Notes: a model not told the origin generated them from the letters alone. Shown: positions 30,490-41,999, numbered from the stretch's first letter. The stretch is 64,000 nt of DNA from Muraenolepis orangiensis (GCA_027704905.1 CM051020.1:4262175-4326174), one strand, 5' to 3'. Numbers and translations: made by a program.

Positions 30490-32705
30490 ATATCAAGTTA
30501 AGTCAAGTATAAAGCAGTGGTGTGAAAATCTTATGTGCAATACCCGATGACAGACAGCAGTTAAAATAAGATAAAAATTGATAAAAATTGAATAAAAATA
30601 GAATAGAACAAAGTTAAAAAATAAAAATAAAAATGCAATTTATAAAATGCAAAATATCGGCACAGAAAAAGAGCAATATGTATATATAAATCAATGTAAT
30701 AAATATACCTTGTTATATGCTATACGCCCTTGTTCAGCAGCCTGATGGCCTGACTGTGGAAGCTATCTCAGAGACTATTTGTACGGCCTGCCTGACGGTA
30801 ACAGTGAGTACAGTTCGTGGCTGGGGTGGGCAATGTCTTTATGATGCGTTTGGCCTTGGCCACGCACCGCTGGTTGTATATATCCAGGAGGGAGGGGCGC
30901 TCACCTCCAACGATATACTGGGCCATCCGCACCACCCTTCGAAGCGCTCTGCGCTCGAGTGCGGTGCAGTTCCCATACCAGGCGGTGATACACCCTGTAA
31001 GAACACTCTTGATGGTGCCGTTATAAAATGTTCTCAGGATGCGGGGGCCCATGCTGAATTTCTTCAGACGCCTGAGGAAATACAGGCGTTGTTGGGCCCT
31101 TTTCACCACGTGTGTGGTGTGCGTGGACCATGTGAGGTCCTCGGAGATGTGCACGCCGAGGAACTTGAAGCTGCTGACCCTCTCTACTGCAACACCGTCG
31201 ATGGAGATAGGGCTGTGCTCTCCCCTCTGCTTCCTGAAGTCCACGATCAGCTCCTTGGTCTTCTTGACGTTGAGGGCGAGGCTGTTCTCCTGGCACCACT
31301 GCTCCAGCGATCCGACCTCCTCCCTGGAGGCTGTCTCGTCGTCGCCGGCGATCAGGCCCATCACTGTCCTGTCGTCAGCAAACTTGATGATGGCGTTGGA
31401 GCTGTGCTTAGCCATGCAGTCGTGGGTGAAGAGGGAGTAGAGGAGAGGGCTCAGCACGCATCCCTGGGGGGTTCCCATGTTGAGGGTCAGTGGCTCTGAG
31501 GTGGTGCTGCCCATCCTCACCACCTGGCGGCGGTCCGACAGGAGGTCCAGTATCCAGCTGCACGTGGATGGGGGCACGCCTAGACCTCTAAGCTTGGTGT
31601 CGAGCTTGGCAGGAACTATCGTGTTGAACGCTGAGCTGTAGTCCACAAACAGCATTCGCACATAACAGTTATTTCCCTCCAGGTGGGAAAGGGCAGTGTG
31701 GAGGGCCATGGCAATTGTGTCATCCGTGGATCTGTTTTGACGATATGCAAATTGCCATGGGTCCAGCGTAGCAGGTAACACGGAGCAAATAAAGTCCTTG
31801 ACCAACCTCTCGAAGCATTTGCTGACAATCGAGGTGAGGGCTACAGGTCTATAGTCATTCAGGCATGTTACCTGGGGTTGTTTAGGGACAGGCACGATGG
31901 GGGACATCTTGAAGACCGCGGGAACAACAGCCTAGGACAGGGAGAGGTTGAAGATGTCTGCAAAGACTCCTGCCAACTGGTCTGCGCATGCTCTGAGGAC
32001 GCGGCCCGGGATGTCGTCGGGGCCTTACGGATGTTCAGCCGCTTGAAGGTGCGGCGCACATCCGCCTCCGAGATGTTCAGCAGGCTGGTCTCCTCAGGCG
32101 GCGCTGGCTTCGGCGGGCTGCCGTTCACGTCGAACCGAGCAAAAAAGGTATTTAGCTCTCCTGGGAGGGAGGTAGAGGAGTTCTCTACACAACTGGTTCT
32201 CCCTCTGAAGTTCGTTATCGTCTGTAGCCCCTGCCACATACCCCTCGCGTTGTGGCTTTTGAATTTCTCTTCCACTCTGTCCTTATACTCCCGCTTGGCA
32301 GTGACAATGGTCTTGCGGAGGTCGTAGCGGGCTCTCGTATATTCCTCCATATTCCCGGAGCCAAAGGCGGCGTTACGCGCGTGTAGGGCAGCGTGAACAT
32401 CGCCGTTAATCCACGGTTTCTGGTTGGGGTATATCCGAACCGACTTGGTCGGAACAACGTCATCTATGCACTTCATGATGAACCCGGTGACCGACGACGC
32501 GTACTCATTGATGTTATTGTCCGAGGCAACGCGGAACATGTGCAGCACAGAGTCCGATTGGTCCGACCAGCATTGGACCTCCCTCACAGCGATCGGTTGC
32601 TGCTTCAGTCTCTGCCTATAGGCGGGGAGTAGCTGGATAGAGCAGTGGTCTGATTTGCCGAACGGTGGACGGAGGATGGCCTTGTAGCCATCACGGAAGG
32701 GGGTA
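30490..32705 (-). mobile_element. LINE (jockey/Rex/L2-type), 5'-truncated, with nearly full RT
   Basis: Minus strand, 5' to 3': end of the endonuclease with GKSDH at about 32655; spacer (QKPWINGDVHAALHARNAAF, ARYDLRKTIVTAKREYKDRV); the RT lead-in LLNISEADVRRTFKRLNIRK followed by a frame change at about 32025; then an open RT from 31907 to 30768: NDYRPVALTSIVSKCFERLV, FAYRQNRSTDDTI, MLFVDYSSAFNTIVP, GTPQGCVLSPLLYSLFTHDC, IIKFADDRTVMGLI, LNVKKTKELIVDF, FKFLGVHISEDLTW. The FADD catalytic box is kept. The 3' UTR runs to about 30490. Missing the N-terminal endonuclease, so not mobile by itself. Confidence 0.85.
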
Positions 32706-33743
32706 AGTTACGGGGGTAAGTTAAGTTTAGTGAGTTACGATAGATTAGTCAGAAGACAATTTAGACCGTTACAAAAGATTTGTCACAAGTCGAAGTGCAG
32801 GTTCGATGCTACTGAAACATGACCTATGAACAGGACTGTTTCCTCATTAGTGGTGTACATTATGTTTAATATAAAGCCTACATCTTTAGATTTTATTACT
32901 AACATAATTGATCAACATCATTTTTTTGCCCCTGCTTAAAATAGCTTTTTCTTCCAAAATGAACCGTAAATTATAACATTTCCTCCCAAACATTGCTATT
33001 GCAATACATTCTGCTAACGGAAAACTCAGTATATTTTTTATATTTTATGACGCTAAAAAAACTGCAAAACCGAAGGTAACCAAAGCAAAATAGTAAACCA
33101 TACAAAATGTGGAGGTTACCATTGCAAACTGTTAAAATCAACTGTTAAATGTGGGCACTGGAACACAAAAAAATAAAGAATTAAAGACAGTTACACAGCA
33201 ATTTCTGAACATTTATTTAATAACTTCATCCATTTACACATGCATCATTTAAATGTACATTTAATCATTTAGATGAGGCATGTACCAACATGTAGCATAC
33301 AAACAGTCATAACTGCCCTGACCACCCCACACTGACCTCTACATTACATATCACACAACAAACATTGCAACAGTTATATTTAACAAGAAATTACTAAATA
33401 CATAATGTTATTTGCTCTAAATTATGTAAATCGTATCAAACGATTCCCAAAGCTCATGAAACGTTATAATATAATTTATGTTGTGTATTATTGGGTATTC
33501 TGTGCTGAGTATATATATCTATATATTTAAAAATATTTTGTCAAAGTATTTTAGAGCATTCGGGCAGAAGTATTTAAATATATGTGGTTAAACAATCAAA
33601 ACAAACAACAATTTAAAGTGTCAATATTGTGACATTGACAATATATCTAAGATACAACAGCTATTGATCATGTAACATATTCGCAAGCAATGGTTACATT
33701 TGTAAAGATAACTGTTCCAGTAACCAACAGTGCTGGGCGCGCC
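32706..33743. other. AT-rich, no gene
   Basis: No protein family, splice-bounded exon or tandem repeat recognised. Confidence 0.45.
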
Positions 33744-34636
33744 AAACCAAATTGGTCAGAGAGCCGATGGGAAGTGTAAGAAGGAAGAGGAGAATCAGGT
33801 ACTTGGTGATTGTATTCTCCATGATGGATCCACAGATACAAAGTTGGACAGATCGGACCTTCTTGGCTTTGATGAGGGTTTCTTGTCCAGACAAGTGAAT
33901 CAAAATGTATTGTTCACCGTTTAAATAGCCTGAAGGAAAGAGTTTGACTTTGACTTTGACTCCCCCAGGGGAACTTTTTGCATTAAAACAGCATTAGGCA
34001 CAATCTCAGCCTGCATAATAAGGCTGCTCTTCACCCCTTGCATGCTTTACTTGAGGTCAAACTCAGCTCCGCTTTAAGGTCATATATTTACATAGTTAAA
34101 GAGTAGAAGTCAAATTAGTAGGAACCGGGCACCAAATCAAGGGAGGCAGAATGGACCTTTACACAACTCCCTTAGCTAGGTTTCACACAGATTAGTTGAT
34201 AAGTGTCAGACATGTAACATAAGGAGTATGCATAAGTGGAGATCTTTGGGAATGGACGTGTTTGGTCTGAAACAGAGCTTTCAGGAGTAGTTTCAGGTCT
34301 GAAATACATTGTTTATCAGAATAGGATGTATTCATTACAAAGCTGATGCATTATGATGCTTAAGATTTAAATATAGCAAGATAATAAAGTAATATGACGT
34401 TTTCTGAAACCATGTTTTTTTTATGGAAATGTTATGGAAATATTAATCAGTTTGACCTGATAAAAATATAATTCAAGTAACTTCAAAAACGAGTGCCGTG
34501 CTAAATGCTGGTTTAATCACAGACCAGTAGTATTCTTAGGGGCATTTGGTTTGGTTTTCTTCCTGGGATAACTTCAAATCCAGGTCCTTAAATGCAAACT
34601 ATAACAAACAAATATCTCTTTTGCATTTTTTCAAGG
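33744..34636. repeat. direct duplication, unit 1 (about 0.9 kb)
   Basis: Matches 36812-37708 at nearly every base from GGTCAGAGAGCCGATGGGAA to AATATCTCTTTTGCATTTT, with a few small indels (for example GACTTTGACTTTGACTCCCC against GGGGGGTTTGACTTTGAC). The two units bracket gypsy and LINE pieces. Confidence 0.9.
33750..33821 (-). CDS. possible signal-peptide first exon, copy 1
   Basis: Minus-strand ATG at 33821 opens MENTITKYLILLFLLTLPIG followed by SLTN: a short polar start, a Leu-rich core and a small-residue cut region, as in secretory signal peptides. Upstream on the same strand are a long 5' leader and CTATTTAAA at 33928-33920, a TATA-like box about 100 bp before the ATG. The copy at 36816-36887 is the same until the N of SLTN, after which the two diverge, which could mark an exon end or a duplication edge. 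I do not recognise the protein, and no further exons were found. Confidence 0.35.
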
Positions 34637-34637
34637 C

Positions 34638-35165
34638 TTGGTGAATGACGTGCTGAGGGACATGCTAAACGTCTTTGTGGTGGTGTACCTGAACGACATC
34701 CTGATTTTCTCAAGGTCCATGGAGGAACACCACCAGCACGTCCGCCTGGTGCTACAACGGCTGTTGGAGAACAGGCTCTACGTTAAGGCTGAGAAGTGCC
34801 TCTTCCACACCAACTCGGTGAAGTATCTCGGCAACGTGGTGGAGGATGGACAGATGCGTGCAGACCCCGCCAAGATCAAGGCGGTGGTAGAATGGCCGCG
34901 TCCTACTGGCCGCAAGCAGCTCAAGCGCTTCCTGGGTTTTGCAGGCTTTGTGCGGCAGTTCATCAAGGGGTTCAGCCAGGTGGCTGAACCCCTCAACGCC
35001 CTCACCTCCCCCTCTCGACCGTTCGTGTGGACACCTGAGGCGGAGTCGGCCTTCCTCTGACTCAAGAGCTTGTTCACCACAGCCCCGGTTCTCGTCCACC
35101 CCGACCCGGCGAGGCAGTACATCGTCGAGGTAGATGCGTCTGACACAGGCGTTGGAGCCGTCCTC
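34638..35165 (+). pseudogene. Ty3/gypsy RT-RNase H fragment
   Basis: Encodes VNDVLRDMLNVFVVVYLNDI followed by LIFSRSMEEHHQHVRLVLQR, VKYLGNVVEDGQMRADPAKI, KRFLGFAGFVRQFIKGFSQV and, after a TGA at 35058, PVLVHPDPARQYIVEVDASD (RNase H start). The YxDD box reads YLND, so a catalytic Asp is Asn. From a different gypsy lineage than the copy at 7160-9720. Sequence begins exactly where the direct duplication ends. Confidence 0.85.
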
Positions 35166-35224
35166 TCTTCCGTCCGTGTCTCTCTTCCTCTGGCACATTT
35201 GGCTCGCCGATCTCGTTTGGGCCT

Positions 35225-35670
35225 AACAATAAATCTCTCGGTCTCTTTGTGTCTGCTGCCTGTTCCAGAGACTGAAGGTGGTGATCATTGAGATTCACAT
35301 ACACTCTGATTAAAGAGCAGATCTGGTTTCAGGCCTCCTCACTCAGGAGTACCTACAGGTAGGCTGCGGGACTGCCAAACTTTCCAAAGTAAAAAAACTT
35401 TGCCACTGGCTGAATTCTCCACAATGCTTTTTTGTGCCCATTGTGAGGGATGGAATATGAAATGGTTACAATATGTAAACATGGTTACTGTTTACTGCAG
35501 CTCATAGTTCAGATGAAGGGTTATGATGAACATGATTCATAATTTCACCCTCTGAGCCGAATAGTGAAAATGTGGAAGGTTGTGAAAAGCATGACTTATT
35601 CACAATCCATTTTTGGAATTTAAATGCTTTTGTTTAATGAGTGTCCTATAGAATACTTTTGTTTGTTAAT
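35225..35670. repeat. inverted repeat, left arm
   Basis: Pairs with 37775-38150; for example CTCTGAGCCGAATAGTGAAA (35551) against TTTCACTATTCGGCTCAGAG (37872). The arm holds the end of the gypsy piece and TTTGTTTAATGAGTGTCCTA. Confidence 0.9.
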
Positions 35671-36140
35671 GCAAAAGAGATTATTGCACTGGCTCCCGGT
35701 CTCACTCAGGATTGACTACAAAATCACCCTCTTCACCTATCAGTGCATTCATGGAAATGCTCCCTCATATATCAAAGAACTTCTCACCCCACAAAATTCC
35801 ACGAGGAGCCTACGCTCTGAAAAGGCAAACCTCCTCCTTCCCCCCAGGACCAAACTGAAAACCATGGGAGACCGAGCCTTCTGCTCCGCTGCTCCGAGAC
35901 TGTGGAATGCCCTCCCAAACCAGCTGAGGACACCACAGACTGTGGATGTTTTTAAAAAAGGCCTAAAAACACACCTTTTTAGAATAGCTTTTCACTAGAT
36001 TTTTAAAAAAACCCACTGGTTGCCATGTAAACGTCGCTGCTTTTACTCTGTTTTATTTAAACCATTTTTACTCTGTAGCACTTTGAGTTTTGCCCATGCA
36101 AATTAAAAGTGCATTATAAATATAATTTATTATTATTATT
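35640..36140 (+). mobile_element. LINE-2-like 3' end
   Basis: Encodes LLHWLPVSLRIDYKITLFTY, HGNAPSYIKELL, RTKLKTMGDRAFCSAAPRLW and NALPNQLRTPQTVDVFKKGL up to TAG near 35998, the C-terminal end common to fish L2/Maui elements. The 3' tail has CACTTTGAGTTTTGCCC and ends in (ATT)n. Truncated at the 5' side. Confidence 0.8.
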
Positions 36141-36169
36141 ATTAATATTGACATTTTAAATTAGTTGTT

Positions 36170-36760
36170 GTGGAGTACCGGATCCTAGCCATAGAGAGTG
36201 GCTGGGACGATAGAGCTCTTCTCTGTCTCTATCGCAAGGGTTTGAGTGACGCCGTCAAGGACCTCATCATTTGAGACAGCCCGGAGACGCTGAATGATTT
36301 AATCACCCTGGTGCTCTGAATGGACTCACGGCTGCGTGAACTGCCTCAGAGACCACCACCCAGTCCGCCACGGGCTTGACCGCGCCCCCTTTTCAGCACG
36401 CGCTATCTGTTGCCAGGTCGACGTCTGGGCCCGGAGAGCCCATGGAGATTGGCCGATCCCACCTTTCGTCTAGTCTAAGGGAGTACAGGATGTCCCACCA
36501 ACAGTGCCTCTAGGCCACTGCCTGTGGGAAGGAGGGATATTATGTCAGAGCCTGCCCAACCCGCCCAAACGACCGAGCTCACCAGTAAGGGGCATACGGG
36601 TGAGCAAGACATCCCTTTCCCCGCCCCGTAGTACTTTAAATAGTCTCTTCCCGGCCACCTTAGCCTGGGGTACGGAGACCTTGTCTGTTGGCGCTCTCAT
36701 AGACTCGGGTGCAGACGAGTGTCTGCTTGATGTTACTCTAGCCCGCCAGGCGGGCTAGAG
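36170..36760 (+). pseudogene. gypsy gag and protease fragment
   Basis: EYRILAIESGWDDRALLCLY and RKGLSDAVKDLI are a gag block of the RTL/gypsy type; several stops follow; then GALIDSGADECLLDVTLARQ is the aspartic protease active site (DSGA). It lies 3' of the RT piece at 34638-35165 on the same strand, the reverse of the normal order, so the element has been rearranged. At 36762-36808 a 47-bp inverted piece of the RT (complement of about 34764-34810) follows. Confidence 0.75.
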
Positions 36761-36811
36761 TTGGTGTGGAAGAGGCACTTCTCAGCCTTAACGTAGAGCC
36801 TGTTTTCGGAA

Positions 36812-37708
36812 CAAAATTGGTCAGAGAGCCGATGGGAAGTGTAAGAAGGAAGAGGAGAATCAGGTACTTGGTGATTGTATTCTCCATGATGGATCCACAG
36901 ATACAAAGTTGGAGAGATCGGACCTTCTTGGCTTTGATGAGGGTTTCTTGTCCAGACAAGTGAATCAAAATGTATTGTTCACCGTTTAAATAGCCTGAAG
37001 GAAAGAGGGGGGTTTGACTTTGACTCCCCCAGGGGAACTTTTTGCATTAAAACAGCATTAGGCACAATCTCAGCCTGCATAATAATGCAAAACACTGCTC
37101 TTCACCACTTTCATGCTTTACTTGAGGTCAAACTCAGCTCCGCTTTAAGGTCATATATTTACATAGTTAAAGAGTAGAAGTCAAATTAGTAGGAACCGGG
37201 CACCAAATCAAGGGAGGCAGAATGGACCTTTACACAACTCCCTTAGCTAGGTTTCACACAGATTAGTTGATAAGTGTCAGACATGTAACATAAGGAGTAT
37301 GCATAAGTGGAGATCTTTGGGAATGGACGTGTTTGGTCTGAAACAGAGCTTTCAGGAGTAGTTTCAGGTCTGAAATACATTGTTTATCAGAATAGGATGT
37401 ATTCATTACAAAGCTGATGCATTATGATGCTTAAGATTTAAATATAGCAAGATAATAAAGTAATATGACGTTTTCTGAAACCATGTTTTTTTTATGGAAA
37501 TGTTATGGAAATATTAATCAGTTTGACCTGATAAAAATATAATTCAAGTAACTTCAAAAACGAGTGCCGTGCTAAATGCTGGTTTAATCACAGACCAGTA
37601 GTATTATTAGGAGCATTTGGTTTGGTTTTCTTCCTGGGATAACTTCAAATCCAGGTCCTTAAATGCAAACTATAACAAACAAATATCTCTTTTGCATTTT
37701 CACCAATT
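36812..37708. repeat. direct duplication, unit 2
   Basis: Second copy of 33744-34636, see there. Confidence 0.9.
36816..36887 (-). CDS. possible signal-peptide first exon, copy 2
   Basis: Same MENTITKYLILLFLLTLPIG start as 33821 on the minus strand, with the same leader and the same CTATTTAAA box upstream. Downstream it reads into the inverted gypsy piece instead of GTTTGG. Confidence 0.35.
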
Positions 37709-37774
37709 AAAATCTCACCATTTGAATCAATGGATTAAATAGGGCCGAGCTAGTACAAACACACACTGAAATAC

Positions 37775-38150
37775 AACAAACAAAAGTATTCTATAGGACA
37801 CTCATTAAACAAAAGCATTTAAATTCCAAAAATGGATTGTGAATAAGTCATGCTTTTCACAACCTTCCATATTTTCACTATTCGGCTCAGAGGGTGAAAT
37901 TCTGAATCATGTTCATCATAACCCTTCATCTGAACTATGAGCTGCAGTAAACAGTAACCATGTTTACATATTGTAACCATTTCATATTTTTACTTTGGAA
38001 AGTTTGGCTCACCCGCAGCCTACCTGTAGGTCCTGAGTGAGGAGGCCTGAAACCAGACCTGCTCTTTAATCAGAGTGTATGTGAATCTCAATGATCACCA
38101 CCTTCAGTCTCTGGAACAGGCAGCAGACACAAAGAGACCGAGAGGTTTAT
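37775..38150. repeat. inverted repeat, right arm
   Basis: Complement of 35225-35670, see there. Part of the L2 start is included. Confidence 0.9.
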
Positions 38151-38385
38151 AGCAGGTAGTTGGGATCCGGATCAGAGCTGGTCCATGACCCATTCAGTTT
38201 CGGTATAACTTTTTGACATGTATTATCAATGCACCACAACAGGTTCCAAAGTTCACTCCTTTAAGAGAAAAGGGCCTCATGAGAAACCGTATATTATGCA
38301 TTGTTTATAACAATGCATAATTATGCAGTCATATGTCATGATTGAAGCGCCTTGAGTATCCAGAAAAGCGCTATATAAATAGACT

Positions 38386-38387
<2 letters not shown>

Positions 38388-38431
<44 letters not shown>
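38388..38431. repeat. (ATT)n microsatellite
   Basis: Counterpart of 24437-24490 in the inverted block. Confidence 0.9.
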
Positions 38432-38433
<2 letters not shown>

Positions 38434-38734
38434 TCATGGCATATGACATTCAAGAGATTCAACATTTGTATTTGCCAAGTACAAAACCTTGTGCAGCTTC
38501 CGGTAATAAACAAACAAGATGGCGGACCAAACTCAGCTGACAACCGTGTTTTGTATGTCATGTAATTTGTTAGCTTTTTCTTGCTTACGTTTTACAAAAT
38601 CGAGTGAGAAACAGACACTACAGAACAATCAGACGGTACCGTACTTGTAGCCGACAATAACGTTTGAAGTGATTGACGACGTAGCTGTCAGTCAACTTTC
38701 TAACGTCAGCCACACCAACAGCAACAATATATTA

Positions 38735-38915
38735 CAGCCACTAGATGGCAGCATCACTACTTCATATATTACAGCCACCAGAGAGCAGCTTCACCTCTCA
38801 GCCCGCTATATATTACAGCCACTAGATGGCAGCATCACTACTTCATATATTACAGCCACCAGAGAGCAGCTTCACCTCTCAGCCCGCTATATATTACAGC
38901 CACTAGATGGCAGCA
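38735..38915. repeat. 81-bp minisatellite with CTCF-like cores, copy 3
   Basis: About 2.3 units. Perfect CCACTAGATGGCAG at 38738, 38819 and 38900; one-mismatch sites at 38775 and 38856. Confidence 0.9.
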
Positions 38916-39120
38916 CACCCTTCATGACCACCTACTTTCATCCAGTGTTAATTTGGACAGAAAATGTTGATTTAGTTTTCATAGTCTATGGGTGGTTTTC
39001 AGATGACGTCAGAGGGCTGTCTATATCTGGGTGTCGGCCATGTTGGAGCCCTCTCAGTGTTAACATCTATGTAAACATAAGCCGTTTGGATCTAGCTCTC
39101 ACGTTCTTTTCTACTTTGTT

Positions 39121-39420
39121 ATGGATCTTTCACAGAAAGAAACCAAGGATGACTTGGAATATCTAGCTAAAGATATCCCAGTGCTTTCTGAGTACGCAAA
39201 AGGCCTTGAAATCCATATAAAGAGGAGATATTTACAAAAAATCTCGCTGGTTGGAGTGGACCCCGCTAGTATCCCCATCAGTTTGACCCTGAGTGTTTGC
39301 CACCAATTGAGGCTACAGATGTGCTGAGCGACCTCGTTTTGGAGACCAGCTATTACACCAAACAGCAATTTAAGGCCTATAAAAGCTTGGAGGCATTTAA
39401 CCAAATTACTATATACCATG
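39121..39420 (+). pseudogene. exon of YqaJ/SWIM-associated transposon protein, copy 2
   Basis: Same as 23577-23290 with one replacement visible (LQKISL for LQKVSL) and the same one-base deficit in ATCCCCATC. Then QFDPECLPPIEATDVLSDLV and YYTKQQFKAYKSLEAFNQIT. Confidence 0.6.
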
Positions 39421-39734
39421 TTACAATATAATACATAAGTTATATCTATATGAACATGATACTATATAATACATAATAGTTATATATATTTATATGAACA
39501 TACATACATATTACATATGTATATATATACACAATTATATACATTGAGACGATACAATGTCCAACTATACTATACTATGTATATAATTTACTATATAGTA
39601 ACATGCTCCTTTGTTACTGTTATGAATTACATAGTAACGTGTTGCTATATATCTATAACTATTATTATATAGACGCATGTTGCTATATATCTATAATTCT
39701 AATGTATTATATAGTAGCATGTTGTTATATCAAT

Positions 39735-39870
39735 TATTATGTTTGTCTTTTCCCGAGGTTAAGCGTAGGTTTCCAGTCCACATTACATCTGTCCCAGTTC
39801 ATAGCGGGCTGTCCCCAAACTAAATGCTGACTGCAAACTCTCTCGCTCTTCAGAATGTCTTTAGTTGTCG
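39735..39870 (-). pseudogene. THAP-domain exon 2, copy 2
   Basis: Minus-strand copy of 22493-22616. The Cys codon region reads TGCAGTCAGCATTTAG, so Lys of CSKH becomes Gln; TGGACTGGAAACC replaces TGTACTGGAAACC. Confidence 0.5.
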
Positions 39871-40041
39871 TATCATTACATCACAGTCATTTAGCAGACG
39901 CTTTTATCCAAAGCGACTTACAATAGTGTGTTTAACAAAGGAAGGTAAGAGAACAACTCGTCACCAGAAGTCTAAAGTGCATTTCCTTTCTAACATTTCT
40001 ACATCTCTATCTATTCTCTATCTATTCATTTCTATCTCGAC

Positions 40042-40192
40042 TTATTGCCGAAATCCAAGCTTCTCTTCTCTCTTCAGTACGTTTTTTGAACTCTTCACCT
40101 TGATTATGTATAACAGAAGGTATACGGAATAGTCCTACGCCGTCCTTCTTCCCAGTTTTACTTCCACAGCCAACTATAACCCAATGAACCAT
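40042..40192 (-). pseudogene. THAP-domain exon 1, copy 2
   Basis: Minus-strand copy of 22171-22321, MVHWVIVGCGSK onward, ending ATAA|GTCGAG. Confidence 0.65.
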
Positions 40193-40439
40193 GTTGTTTT
40201 CTTCAATCGAGTGTCTATATTGTGACTCTGTGTTTACGTTTGAAGGGCTCCAACATGGCGGATAGCAACTGTTGTCAAGGTTTTAGTCACGTGGGTGAAA
40301 ACCAAGAATATGGGGCTTTTATTGTGAAAGGATCCAGTCTAGCCTGATAGCTCCATCCGCCGGGACCATCCAGCATTTTGCTCTGGACCAGACGAGCTCA
40401 TGACCATCGGGGTCGATGGTCATGAGCTCGCCCTGGCCC

Positions 40440-40577
40440 CTACGGTTCGCTCTGGACCAGGATGAACTGCTGGATGGTCCCGGTGTAACACGTCCTCTCC
40501 TCCTTGCGGCAGACCTCCACCTTGATCCCCCGCCTGTCCCACACCAGCATGTTGCCCCACTTTGAGGCTGACACCAC
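40440..40577 (-). CDS. cfap44: cfap44 exon D, uninterrupted copy
   Basis: Minus strand from 40577 after CTGGCAG: VVSASKWGNMLVWDRRGIKV then EVCRKEERTCYTGTIQQFIL. Matches CFAP44 (SGSEWGNMLLW...IKVELCR...CH.G.I.Q) without the 43-bp insertion seen at 21766-21813. His of CHTG is Tyr here. Downstream the sequence enters the same hairpin as at 21933-21970, so the next coding part (GELMTI...DGAIRL) is disturbed. Confidence 0.75.
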   Translation of the reverse strand: MVSASKWGNMLVWDRRGIKVEVCRKEERTCYTGTIQQFILVQSEP

Positions 40578-40616
40578 CTGCCAGACACAGACTATTAACA
40601 CAAGGTCGTATCATAG

Positions 40617-40662
40617 GCCACCATGGGCCTTATTCAGGTACACAAGGCCCATGGTGGCCTCA
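40617..40662. repeat. 17-bp-arm hairpin (AGGCCACCATGGGCCTT)
   Basis: Perfect 17-bp complement arms with a 12-nt loop. Repeats at 42858-42903; contig 1 (about 21680-21703) has only one arm. Confidence 0.9.
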
Positions 40663-40703
40663 TGGATATCGTGCCCATAGTGCAGAGAGAAATTAATGGC
40701 ATG

Positions 40704-40707
<4 letters not shown>

Positions 40708-40783
<76 letters not shown>
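40708..40783. repeat. (CA)n microsatellite
   Basis: Directly follows the cfap44 exon C donor on the minus strand, as (GT)n does at 17853. Confidence 0.95.
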
Positions 40784-40785
<2 letters not shown>

Positions 40786-40828
40786 TTCCACCAGGTAGTT
40801 CCACATAGCACTCAACGTCAGTGAGGGC
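40784..40828 (-). pseudogene. cfap44: cfap44 exon C, 5'-truncated copy
   Basis: Minus strand: ALTDVECYVELPGGK with donor GTGTGT at 40783. The first half (LKLQGLLGMFG) is missing; AT-rich repeat sequence joins at 40829. Confidence 0.7.
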
Positions 40829-40985
40829 TTATTCTAATTATCAGAATAACCATCATAATAATAATCATAATCATAATCATAATTATAATAATAACAATAT
40901 GACAGTAGGTGTTGTTGTTGAGAGTGAGTGTATGACTATGGTACACTCTAATATGCTGGTTCTAATCTAATATAATTGCCAGTTG

Positions 40986-41202
40986 CTTGATGGGTCCAGA
41001 TCCTGAACTGGTAAGATGTGCTGGGTTTTCTGTGGAGAAGGAAACTCTGTAGACTTCCTGGGAGAAGACCTTACAGCACAGCATCACCTGCTCCTGCCTC
41101 CAGTCCCACAGGGTCAGCATGTAATCAGGTGCATTACCTACACTGGCCAGCAGGGAGCCGTCGGGTTGAAATCCATGTAGCTGTCTGCCAGACCTGTGCC
41201 TC
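40986..41202 (-). pseudogene. cfap44: cfap44 exon B, second copy
   Basis: Minus-strand equivalent of 17098-17314, 217 nt, same product and the same one-base deficit (CGTCGGGTTG). In this copy exon A2 precedes it at 42381-42467 and the split codon agrees (AGA G|GA GGC), so the true reading is LPILRG then GTGLADSYMDFN. No GT after IK. Confidence 0.75.
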
Positions 41203-41374
41203 CTTAAGACACACAGAAGCTCGGTCAAAACAGAGCCTAAATATTATAGTTTGAACCTATAAAATAGTCCTGCATGTTTCATGTACTCGTTCCGTTTAAA
41301 CTGACTCACTGCAAGATGGTTGTCCCTGCTCTGCATTCCTTGCTTCCCGCATTTCAGTATCCAGTTTATGTTCT

Positions 41375-41990
41375 CTCTCTACGACCCCCGCCTGTCTGTC
41401 CCTATGACTCTCTCTACGACCTCCACCTGTCTGTCCCTATGCCTCCTTCTACGACCCCTGCCTGTCTGTCCCTATGTCTCTCTCTACGACCCCCGCCTGT
41501 CTGTCCCTATGCCTCTCTCTACGACCCCTGCCTGTCTGTCCCTATGTCTCTCTCTACGACCTCCACCTGTCTGTCCCTATGACTCTCTCTACGACCCCCG
41601 CCTGTCTGTCCCTATGTCTCTCTCTACGACCCCCGCCTGTCTGTCCCTATGTCTCTCTCTACGACCCCTGCCTGTCTGTCCCTATGACTCTCTCTACGTC
41701 CCCTGCCTGTCTGTCCCTATGTCTCTCTCTACGACCCCTGCCTGTCTGTCCCTATGTCTCTCTCTACGACCCCTGCCTGTCTGTCCCTATGACTCTCTCT
41801 ACGTCCCCTGCCTGTCTGTCCCTATGTCTCTCTCTACGACCCCTGCCTGTCTGTCCCTATGTCTCTCTCTACGACCCCTGCCTGTCTGTCCCTATGTCTC
41901 TCTCTACGACCCCTGCCTGTCTGTCCCTATGTCTCTCTCTACGACCCCTGCCTGTCTGTCCCTATGACTCTCTCTATGACCTGTCCCTAT
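41375..41990. repeat. 35-bp minisatellite (ACGACCCCTGCCTGTCTGTC...)
   Basis: About 17 units of 35 bp. Lies in the cfap44 intron between exons A2 and B. All three + frames stay open since no unit has a stop; not a gene. Absent from contig 1, where about 1.4 kb including exon A2 is missing. Confidence 0.95.
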
Positions 41991-41999
41991 GCCTCCTTC

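Larger units (their letters stand above)
38990..40305. mobile_element. THAP/YqaJ-partner DNA transposon remnant, copy 2 (inverted)
   Basis: Edges GGTGGTTTTCAGATGACGTC at 38990 and GTCACGTGGGTGAAAACCAA near 40303 match those of copy 1. Inner exons are below. Shorter than copy 1 because it lacks the 390-bp LINE tail. Confidence 0.5.
38275..40660. repeat. inverted duplication of 21640-24560
   Basis: The whole block (cfap44 exon D region, THAP/YqaJ element, CTCF minisatellite, AAT tract) recurs in reverse, with differences: the LINE-tail insertion is absent, the minisatellite is shorter, and exon D lacks the fold-back insertion. A MITE-like piece (AGTCATTTAGCAGACGCTTT) is shared. Confidence 0.9.

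Noticed and set aside
30717..31499. 260-codon plus-strand frame
   Set aside because: Shadow of the LINE RT on the minus strand, which has all RT motifs.
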